A stretch of DNA of 15,720 nucleotides from SIG510 sp045540975 (GTDB lineage: Bacteria > Bacillota > Clostridia > Oscillospirales > JAAYXM01). Positions 1-5,130 of this stretch are shown piece by piece (within the stretch, counting starts at the first letter, position 1; the number at the start of each line of letters is the position of its first letter). The position numbers and the translations under genes were made by a program. The notes under the pieces are model-generated. The model was given only the letters and a program-made list of their open reading frames with translations, did not search any database and was not told the origin of the DNA. The DNA lies in the NCBI GenBank assembly GCA_045540975.1, contig JAZQIE010000051.1:1-15720 (forward strand), given 5' to 3'.

Positions 1-19
1 AGTCCAACTTGGGGAGCCA
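1..19 (+). tRNA. 3' end of a tRNA, probably tRNA-Asn (partial)
   Basis: The first 19 bases fit the end of a tRNA: AGT is the end of the T-loop, CCAAC the 3' side of the T-stem, TTGGGGA the 3' side of the acceptor stem, then discriminator G and CCA. The implied 5' acceptor strand, TCCCCAA, with a U1:A72 pair and G73, is typical of bacterial tRNA-Asn; tRNA-Gln is a less likely alternative. The anticodon lies outside the window, so the identity is inferred. Confidence 0.6.
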
Positions 20-23
20 TAAA

Positions 24-56
24 GCAAATAGCCGTCGCAATGCGACGGCTATTTGC
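24..56 (+). other. Perfect inverted repeat / hairpin between two tRNAs
   Basis: Bases 24-38 pair perfectly with 42-56, giving a 15-bp stem with a three-base loop and a GC-rich core (GCCGTCGC). It begins four bases after the CCA of the upstream tRNA. No T-tract follows (next bases AAATCATTT), so it is not a classic intrinsic terminator. I see no promoter in the 17 bases between it and the next tRNA. It could be a weak terminator, or a processing hairpin in a co-transcribed tRNA precursor. Confidence 0.6.
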
Positions 57-73
57 AAATCATTTCAGAATAT

Positions 74-150
74 GGGCCTTTAGCTCAGTTGGTTAGAGCA
101 ACCGGCTCATAACCGGGCGGTCCCGGGTTCGAGTCCCTGAAGGCCCACCA
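74..150 (+). tRNA. tRNA-Met (anticodon CAT, non-initiator; could be tRNA-Ile2)
   Basis: This is a 77-base cloverleaf with encoded CCA. The acceptor GGGCCTT pairs with AAGGCCC, the D-stem is GCTC/GAGC, the anticodon loop is CTCATAA with CAT at 108-110, and the T-loop is TTCGAGT. A paired first acceptor base argues against initiator tRNA. CAT could also belong to tRNA-Ile2, whose C34 is modified to lysidine; sequence alone does not settle this. Two stem mismatches are visible: A27/G43 at the top of the anticodon stem and C50/T64 in the T-stem. Confidence 0.9.
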
Positions 151-163
151 AACAACTTCATAT

Positions 164-237
164 AGGGGTATGATGTAATGGTAACATGCCGGTCTCCAAA
201 ACCGTTCTTGAGGGTTCGAGTCCTTCTACCCCTGCCA
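164..237 (+). tRNA. tRNA-Trp (anticodon CCA)
   Basis: This is a 74-base cloverleaf with encoded CCA. AGGGGTA pairs fully with TACCCCT, and discriminator G73 is as expected for bacterial tRNA-Trp. The D-stem is AT-rich (ATGT/ACAT). The anticodon loop is CTCCAAA with CCA at 196-198, and the T-loop is TTCGAGT. It lies 13 bases after tRNA-Met, so the two are almost certainly co-transcribed. Positions 27 and 43 (C and T) do not pair. Confidence 0.95.
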
Positions 238-240
238 AGT

Positions 241-272
241 AAAAAAGCACTTGCGAAAGCAAGTGCTTTTTT
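241..272 (+). terminator. Intrinsic terminator of the tRNA cluster
   Basis: The stem GCACTTGC/GCAAGTGC closes on a GAAA tetraloop and is extended by six A:T pairs (241-254 with 259-272). It ends in TTTTTT three bases after tRNA-Trp. The A-run on the 5' side makes it potentially bidirectional. Confidence 0.93.
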
Positions 273-356
273 CGATGATGTTTGTCCTGAGGCACATTTT
301 GCAAACAATGCATCATTACGAGTAACATCATATTGTGCACAGCGCAATGCATCATT
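273..356 (-). repeat. Short repeat array with ATGATG-spaced hairpin-like units
   Basis: CAATGCATCATT occurs directly repeated at 306-317 and 345-356. ATGATGTT at 275-282 is matched in inverted form by AACATCAT at 324-331. On the minus strand, ATGATG recurs at short intervals separated by small partial palindromes. There is no credible reading frame here; translation gives only low-complexity Met-Met-rich peptides continuing into the tRNAs. The organisation resembles a REP- or MITE-like intergenic repeat, but a family name cannot be assigned from one copy. The rest of 357-437 is AT-rich with nothing recognisable before the promoter at 438. Confidence 0.5.
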
Positions 357-437
357 TTGTGCGAGGATTCGAATTGATACGAAAAATACTTTTTTTTACA
401 TGCAGTATGTTAACTATCTGCCAAAAGCTTATTAGTT

Positions 438-466
438 TTGCTTATTCACAGCTTCTGTGTTATAAT
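438..466 (+). promoter_or_regulatory. Sigma-A promoter for the ankyrin-like gene
   Basis: TTGCTT (438-443), a 17-base spacer and TATAAT (461-466) with TGT immediately before it (extended -10). A ribosome binding site, AAAGGTGGTG, follows at 472-481 and the ATG at 487. The promoter is near consensus, although the gene it drives carries a frameshift. Confidence 0.85.
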
Positions 467-486
467 TGACAAAAGGTGGTGTTAAT

Positions 487-1157
487 ATGAGTTTTGTTAA
501 AGAAATCAGTGAACTGTTTAAGCAATTCCGACTGATTTTATAAAAATCAGAGAGCGACTTCGCACCGGGCAATTTACAAAAGAAGAATTATCTGATATCG
601 CGTACGAATGTATCGGTGATTGCTGGGGTGAGTATAGGGACGCTTGTGAAATCGAACAGAGTGATTCTCCTGCTTTAGATTTGAGGAGTAATTATATCCT
701 TGAAATGATTTCACTTTTGATTGAATTTGGACTTGACCCTAATTTGATTGTAAATTATGAAAATCCAATTTGGAGTGCAAGGTTTATCGATGCCCCCAAT
801 ATCGGCGCGTCTGTACTGCGCCTTCTTTTGGAAAACGGCGGTGATCCCAATCATTTCTACCCTTCCGACAACATAACGATATTTGATTATATCTACGGTA
901 ACGTTTGTCTTGATGAACTCGATTTTGATTATGATCATACGGTTCAATACTGGCTGGTCTTGATGGCATTCGGTGGCAGAGATAGTAACGGAAATCTTCC
1001 GCTTGTGATGTTGAATGGGAATTCGGTCGAAATCTTCAAAAACTTTGAGCTTTATGATTTCTGGTTGGAAGCGCCGTTGCAGGGCTCGAATCAGAAGGCC
1101 CATTGGATTATGCATATTTATCATGTTGATACAAAAGAAGAGGTTGCGAGACTATAA
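487..1157 (+). pseudogene. Ankyrin-like hypothetical protein, broken by a one-base frameshift
   Basis: A good promoter, ribosome binding site and ATG at 487 open a frame that reads MSFVKEISELFKQ and stops at 541-543. The next frame is open without interruption from 522 to the stop at 1155-1157, reading AIPTDFIKIRERLRTG onward. Restoring one base near 521-527 joins them into one protein of about 223 residues. The downstream frame has no well-placed start: TTG at 681 lacks a ribosome binding site. The central part (LLIEFGLDPN, VLRLLLENGGDPN) looks like two degenerate ankyrin-type helix-turn units, which in the family mediate protein-protein contact. No catalytic motif or signal peptide is seen and the function is unknown. 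It is either a recent pseudogene or a sequencing or assembly error. Confidence 0.7.
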
Positions 1158-1217
1158 CTGTAATAAGATGCCGTTTGAGTTTTGCGTTATGTTTTAATTA
1201 AAAAGTCTACTGTGTCA

Positions 1218-1226
1218 TGTTATATT
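1218..1226 (+). promoter_or_regulatory. Possible extended -10 promoter for the CPBP protease gene
   Basis: TGT followed by TATATT gives an extended -10 match. The -35 position holds only TTAAAA. It would place the hairpin at 1230-1263 in the leader of the downstream gene. This is a weak call. Confidence 0.3.
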
Positions 1227-1229
1227 TAA

Positions 1230-1263
1230 TTTCGATGATAGTTTTCTTTTCGCATCATCGAAA
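1230..1263 (+). repeat. Inverted repeat TTTCGATGAT / ATCATCGAAA
   Basis: This is a perfect 10-bp stem (1230-1239 with 1254-1263) around a 14-base loop, between the ankyrin-like gene and the CPBP gene. No T-tract follows, so it is a poor terminator. Its right arm, read on the minus strand, is the 12-mer TTTTCGATGATG (1264-1253). The same 12-mer lies on the plus strand at 269-280, at the left end of the repeat array beside the tRNA terminator. Confidence 0.6.
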
Positions 1264-1283
1264 ACGGTATGAGGTGGTGAATT

Positions 1284-1955
1284 ATGAATCATAGCAGGAA
1301 AAAATCGATTGGACTCATTTTGGTCGTTCTCATCAGCTGTATTGCTATGGCTGTGATCGAAACGGTGATTGAGCCCGCGTATTTCGTGAAATCCGGACTG
1401 AAAATCATCTTCTTTTTTATCGTACCGCTTTGCTTTTTGAAGCTGCGAAAGGAAGCAGTATTTACAAAGGCGTTTGCATTAAATAAAAAAAGTGTCCCCA
1501 AGTTACTCCTGCTTGGTGTTGTGATATATGCAGTAATTATGGCAGCCTTTTTCCTAACACGCGGTGTTTTTGATTATAACGTATTGGTACAATCCTTGTC
1601 GACAGACCAAAATGTTTCAGATAACAGTTTTATCTCGGTTGCACTGTACATTTCCTTCTGCAATTCACTTTTGGAAGAGTTCTTATTCCGATTTTTTGCA
1701 TTTCTAAAATTATCGGAATCCGCAACGAAGAAAACGTCTTATCTCTTCAGCGCGCTAATGTTTGCTGTATACCACGTTGCTATGATTGGCGCATCGTTTC
1801 CGACCCCGTTGTTTTTGTTGGCTTTGCTCGGTTTGGCAATCGGCGGCGGTATCTTTAACTACATTGACGATAAAAGTGGCAGCTTTTACGATTCCTGGAT
1901 AATCCATATGTTTGCCGACTTTGCAATCATGACAATCTGGTACATTCATATCTGA
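1284..1955 (+). CDS. CPBP-family intramembrane metalloprotease
   Basis: This is a 223-residue multi-pass membrane protein of the CPBP (CAAX protease / bacteriocin-processing, Abi) family. Hydrophobic segments lie near residues 10-28, 38-53, 72-92, 115-130, 152-172, 175-192 and 202-220. The conserved family motifs are present: EExxxR (E131, E132, R136), FxxxH ending at H164, and a third histidine, H208, in a hydrophobic helix. In this family these glutamates and histidines form the metal-dependent active site inside the membrane. Known members process prenylated proteins or peptides, or give self-immunity to bacteriocins; the substrate here cannot be read from sequence. The start is fixed by GAGGTGGTG at 1271-1279. 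It may be co-transcribed with nnrE, 39 bases downstream. Confidence 0.9.
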   Translation: MNHSRKKSIGLILVVLISCIAMAVIETVIEPAYFVKSGLKIIFFFIVPLCFLKLRKEAVFTKAFALNKKSVPKLLLLGVVIYAVIMAAFFLTRGVFDYNVLVQSLSTDQNVSDNSFISVALYISFCNSLLEEFLFRFFAFLKLSESATKKTSYLFSALMFAVYHVAMIGASFPTPLFLLALLGLAIGGGIFNYIDDKSGSFYDSWIIHMFADFAIMTIWYIHI

Positions 1956-1994
1956 TTGCTCTTATAAAAAGATCTGTTATATAGGAGGAACATC

Positions 1995-2642
1995 ATGTTT
2001 CTTGCAACATCGCAACACATCAAGCAACTGGATGCTTTGGCATCGGAACAATACGGAATCCCCCTCGGTCAACTGATGGAGAATGCAGGAAAGAGCATTT
2101 TCGATGAGATAAAACAAGATTTTCCCAACCGTGCCTTTGCGGTGTTTTGCGGAAAAGGGAATAACGGTGGAGACGGATTTGTGCTGGCGAGACTACTCAA
2201 AGAAGACGGATACAATGTCAAGGTCTACCTGACACATTCGGAAACAGAGTTGAACGGGATTGCAAAACTCGCTTTCGAAAAACTAAAACAAGCAAACGTT
2301 GAAGTTTTAACCGTAGCCGATGAGGTCGCATCCGATGCGGTCATTGTCGATGCGCTTTTGGGGATTTCGATTTCTGGCGCACCGCGGGGGAATATCAAAA
2401 TCGCAATAGACCGAATCGTTTCTCTCAATCAGACCGTGGTTTCGGTTGACATCCCGAGCGGACTTTCCGCGGATACAGGTGATGCTCCGGGAAGTGTTAT
2501 AAAAGCGGAGCGTACATACACACTTGCACTTGACAAAATCGGGCTCAATACCGCAATGGGCAAAGCCCTTTGCGGTCGGAAAACGATTCTCGATATCGGA
2601 ATTCCGCAAGCGGCGGTCGCCGAGGTAATGAACAGAATCTAA
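1995..2642 (+). CDS. nnrE: NAD(P)H-hydrate epimerase (YjeF N-terminal domain, standalone)
   Basis: This is a 215-residue protein with the full YjeF_N fold and no fused dehydratase domain. In the family it interconverts R- and S-epimers of hydrated NADH and NADPH so that the ATP- or ADP-dependent dehydratase NnrD can repair them. Visible motifs are MENAG (28-32), the nucleotide-binding loop GKGNNGGDGF (53-62), VDALLGISISG (118-128) with the likely catalytic aspartate D119, and VDIPSG (151-156), which binds cation and substrate. Bacteria usually carry this domain fused to NnrD. Here the C-terminal kinase-like half is absent and the frame ends cleanly. The ribosome binding site AGGAGGA at 1983-1989 decides the start. 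It probably heads an operon with the two unknown genes that follow, at gaps of 27 and 12 bases. Confidence 0.92.
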   Translation: MFLATSQHIKQLDALASEQYGIPLGQLMENAGKSIFDEIKQDFPNRAFAVFCGKGNNGGDGFVLARLLKEDGYNVKVYLTHSETELNGIAKLAFEKLKQANVEVLTVADEVASDAVIVDALLGISISGAPRGNIKIAIDRIVSLNQTVVSVDIPSGLSADTGDAPGSVIKAERTYTLALDKIGLNTAMGKALCGRKTILDIGIPQAAVAEVMNRI

Positions 2643-2669
2643 TTGCAAGAATCGTGGGGAGGAACACGA

Positions 2670-3587
2670 ATGTCTCTTTATCGCTGGAACGATAACACAT
2701 TGGAAATACATACAAAAGAGCGTCGATGCAGAGTGTACTTCCCGGAGAGCCCTTGTTTCGGACTGGTGCAGAACTATAACGGACGCTTCATCGCAATCGC
2801 AACAGAGAAAAACCTCTACATCCATGATTTCTTGGAACGCCGTTTCTTTTGTCGGTCAAAATGCAGCACACACAGTTTTCGGTTTGACAAAAACAACCGT
2901 CTCTATTTTATCGATAAAAAAGACCTCCGTGTCCTTGATATCCAAAACATGGAAGACACCCTTTTGTATCATGTGGGGCGAAAACAACATAACCCGCAAA
3001 ACCTGGGTGTCAGTCCCAACGGAAGATTTGTGTCTTTTTGCAGATATGTTTCGGATGATATGCGCTTGTTTGTATTTGATACCCAAACAAACGAGCTGAA
3101 AGATTACAAACTCTCCGTATGCCACTATGCATGGTTGGATGATGACAGAATCGTTTATACCAAAAGCGGCGGATTGAAAACAATCGACGTGCAGACAGGT
3201 AAGAATCACTTGCTGATTCGCAGTTACAAAACACTTGCCAAAAAAGGTTTTGCACAGGTCTTTGAACCGTTTGCGGACCAAACCGTCCTTTCAAACCTGG
3301 AATTTCTTCGTATTCGCAACGGTCGTATCTATTTCACACTCTTTGTTTTTAGCCATGCAATACAACAAACGCACAAAGGCTTATGGTCAATCGGGATTGA
3401 AGACCCCACACCGGAATTCCACTACGAGATTCCGGACGGATTTTTCAAAACACCCGATCACTATCTTGCAGAAAACGAAAAAACAGTATGGACAGACGGT
3501 GTATGGCACGCGTTCGACGGACACGAGGAGGAAACGTTCTCAAATGAATGGAAATGGGCAATTCGATTTGAAGAACGCAACGCATGA
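2670..3587 (+). CDS. Hypothetical protein with beta-propeller-like repeats
   Basis: This is a 305-residue soluble protein with no signal peptide or membrane helix. I chose ATG 2670 because GGGGAGGA at 2656-2663 sits at the right distance; an upstream TTG at 2643 has no ribosome binding site. Blade-like repeats are visible near residues 30-55 (NGRFIAIATEKNLYIHDF), 66-93 (RLYFIDKKDLRVLDI), 112-140 (SPNGRFVSFCRY, LFVFDTQTNE) and 155-182 (DDDRIVYT, LKTIDVQTGK). Each pairs a 'how it looks' strand with an '-hxD' turn, as in WD40 or TolB-like propellers. Such folds are usually binding scaffolds. I do not recognise a specific family or catalytic residues. It sits between nnrE and a small membrane protein and is probably co-transcribed with both. 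Confidence 0.75.
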   Translation: MSLYRWNDNTLEIHTKERRCRVYFPESPCFGLVQNYNGRFIAIATEKNLYIHDFLERRFFCRSKCSTHSFRFDKNNRLYFIDKKDLRVLDIQNMEDTLLYHVGRKQHNPQNLGVSPNGRFVSFCRYVSDDMRLFVFDTQTNELKDYKLSVCHYAWLDDDRIVYTKSGGLKTIDVQTGKNHLLIRSYKTLAKKGFAQVFEPFADQTVLSNLEFLRIRNGRIYFTLFVFSHAIQQTHKGLWSIGIEDPTPEFHYEIPDGFFKTPDHYLAENEKTVWTDGVWHAFDGHEEETFSNEWKWAIRFEERNA

Positions 3588-3599
3588 GGGAGTGCTTGA

Positions 3600-4097
3600 A
3601 TGAAATATCAGTTTTTGAAGCGCTATGAATTTCTGTTTGATGCAGATAGCGAAACAGTAATCAAACGGCTAATAAGTGGGACGACCAAATATCAACTCCG
3701 CGAAAGGGTTAGGCTTTTTGAGAAAGACTGCATTTATTTCATGATATGGAAAAACAGAATCTTCTTCTATCACGGAAAACCCATCCGCAGTTTTATTTCA
3801 CCGGTGTTCGTAGCGAAAACAACAGAGGACGAGAAAACACACCTTGTCGGGTTTTGGACACTTTCTCTTTCAAACAGCATTCTGTTTGTGTGTTCTTGCT
3901 TGTTTCTCTTTACGATTGCGGCAATTCCGTTGTTTGTTGAAACAGAAGGGAATCTTCCGCTTCTCTATGCGGTTATCGCGCTGTTTTTTCTGTTTGAGGC
4001 GGGCCTCATAAAGCTCGGTTTTTTCCTTGAGAGAAAAAGAATGCAGCGAGTAATGGAGCATATCAAAGCCGCGCAGAAACAGAAAAAACCAATTTGA
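3600..4097 (+). CDS. Hypothetical membrane protein, two transmembrane helices
   Basis: This is a 165-residue protein I cannot assign to a family. Residues 1-82 form a charged soluble N-terminal region rich in Phe, Tyr, Arg and Lys. Two hydrophobic helices follow near 87-110 and 118-142, and then a strongly basic tail (ERKRMQRVMEHIKAAQKQKK). Both ends are predicted to be cytoplasmic. The start is fixed by GAGGGAG at 3586-3592, which overlaps the end of the preceding gene; the spacing of 12 bases indicates one operon. Confidence 0.75.
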   Translation: MKYQFLKRYEFLFDADSETVIKRLISGTTKYQLRERVRLFEKDCIYFMIWKNRIFFYHGKPIRSFISPVFVAKTTEDEKTHLVGFWTLSLSNSILFVCSCLFLFTIAAIPLFVETEGNLPLLYAVIALFFLFEAGLIKLGFFLERKRMQRVMEHIKAAQKQKKPI

Positions 4098-4108
4098 ACT
4101 TTATGATG

Positions 4109-4137
4109 TTGATTTTTGCAGGAAATCGGTTTATAAT
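4109..4137 (+). promoter_or_regulatory. Sigma-A promoter of the SDR gene
   Basis: TTGATT (4109-4114), a 17-base spacer, and a perfect TATAAT (4132-4137). The leader is short, with AGGAGGT at 4154-4160 and the ATG at 4167. The gene is therefore transcribed separately from the nnrE group. Confidence 0.88.
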
Positions 4138-4166
4138 AAAGAAAAACAACATCAGGAGGTACTACT

Positions 4167-4967
4167 ATGGGATTCCTACAGGGAAAAACCGCAATTATCA
4201 CCGGGGCAGGGTATGCCGTACTCTCTGACGGACGGTGCGGATCAATCGGCTACGGCATTGCAACCGCTTATGCAAAGGAAGGTGCAAATCTGGTCATCAC
4301 CGGCCGTAATGTTGCAAAACTTGAAAAAGCAAAGGAAGAACTTGAAAAACTCTACGGCATCAAAGTCCTTGCGCTTTCGGCAGATATTTCCGATGGCGCG
4401 GACAACGAGGCGGTTGCGCAAGGTGTCGTTGATGCCGCAATGAAGGAATTCGGCAGAATTGACGTCCTTATCAACAACGCGCAGGCGTCCGCATCCGGTG
4501 TTCCGCTTCAGGACCATACCACCGAACAGTTCAATCTCGCGATGTACTCGGGCTTGTATGCAACCTTCTACTACATGAAAGCCTGCTACCCGCATCTTAA
4601 AGAAACCCGTGGCAGCATCATCAACTTCGCATCCGGCGCGGGTCTCTTCGGAAACTTCGGGCAGTGTTCGTACGCAGCGGCAAAGGAAGCAATCCGCGGT
4701 CTTTCCCGCGTTGCGGCAACCGAATGGGCAAATGACGGCATCAATATCAACGTGGTCTGCCCGCTTGCATGGACCGCACAACTTGAAAACTTCGAAAAAG
4801 CGTATCCGGAAGCATTCAAGGCAAACGTCAAAATGCCGCCCGCAGGCCATTACGGCGATGCAGAACTCGAAATCGGTCGTGTTTGTGTCCAGCTTGCATC
4901 TCCGGACTTCAAGTATTTAAACGGCGAAACCCTCACATTGGAAGGCGGCATGGGCCTCCGTCCGTAA
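4167..4967 (+). CDS. Short-chain dehydrogenase/reductase (SDR family)
   Basis: This is a 266-residue cytoplasmic oxidoreductase with a Rossmann fold. The classical SDR elements are present: the glycine-rich loop beginning TGAG (12-15), NNAQ (103-106, usually NNAG), catalytic S156 (FASGAG), and YAAAK with Y169 and K173. An Asp-Ile pair (D73-I74) lies where the adenine ring is held. The glycine loop carries an insertion, so TGAG and SIGYGIA (26-32) are about ten residues further apart than in typical TGxxxGIG. That recalls divergent FabI-like SDRs, yet the active site is of the classical YxxxK type. R47 after the second strand hints at NADPH preference. The substrate is unknown; 3-oxoacyl-ACP reductase, a common automatic label, is not supported by anything specific. 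It is monocistronic, with its own promoter and terminator. Confidence 0.92.
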   Translation: MGFLQGKTAIITGAGYAVLSDGRCGSIGYGIATAYAKEGANLVITGRNVAKLEKAKEELEKLYGIKVLALSADISDGADNEAVAQGVVDAAMKEFGRIDVLINNAQASASGVPLQDHTTEQFNLAMYSGLYATFYYMKACYPHLKETRGSIINFASGAGLFGNFGQCSYAAAKEAIRGLSRVAATEWANDGININVVCPLAWTAQLENFEKAYPEAFKANVKMPPAGHYGDAELEIGRVCVQLASPDFKYLNGETLTLEGGMGLRP

Positions 4968-5052
4968 AACAAATCAAAAAACGATCTGTAATGCAGACTT
5001 CGGATAAGAAAGCATTGGTTTTGAAGTAGATTTTCCGTTTATACTGCATCAA

Positions 5053-5088
5053 AAAAGTGCCGTAATCTGTCAGGATTACGGCACTTTT
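5053..5088 (+). terminator. Intrinsic terminator downstream of the SDR gene
   Basis: A 15-bp perfect stem (5053-5067 with 5074-5088) with loop TGTCAG. It is rich in GC at its core (GTGCCG), and the 3' arm ends in TTTT followed by GTTG. The 85 bases between the SDR stop and this stem hold nothing recognisable. Confidence 0.9.
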
Positions 5089-5096
5089 GTTGTAAG

Positions 5097-5128
5097 AAAA
5101 AATCCGCTCTGTTTTTCAGAGCGGATTT
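5097..5128 (-). terminator. Intrinsic terminator of the beta-galactosidase gene
   Basis: The stem AAATCCGCTCTG/CAGAGCGGATTT (5100-5111 with 5117-5128) closes on five bases. Read on the minus strand it is followed by a run of T. It begins two bases after the stop codon of the leftward gene and stands back to back with the SDR terminator, separating two convergent units. Confidence 0.9.
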
Positions 5129-5130
5129 CT

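Noticed and set aside
164..237. tRNA-Trp as an integration site of a phage or island
   Set aside because: No integrase, no repeat of the tRNA 3' end downstream, and no phage genes; only the small inverted 12-mer repeats remain and are reported separately.
93..355. Minus-strand reading frames of 65-84 codons across the tRNA genes
   Set aside because: They translate the complements of two tRNA genes, a terminator and a repeat; no ribosome binding site, and peptide composition is typical of spurious tRNA-antisense predictions.
681..1157. Ankyrin-like gene starting at TTG 681
   Set aside because: No ribosome binding site at 681, and the same frame is open and protein-like back to 522, joining the well-initiated frame at 487 by a one-base shift.
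2643..2669. TTG start adding nine residues to the propeller-like protein
   Set aside because: It begins right after the nnrE stop without a ribosome binding site; the added residues encode the site used by ATG 2670.
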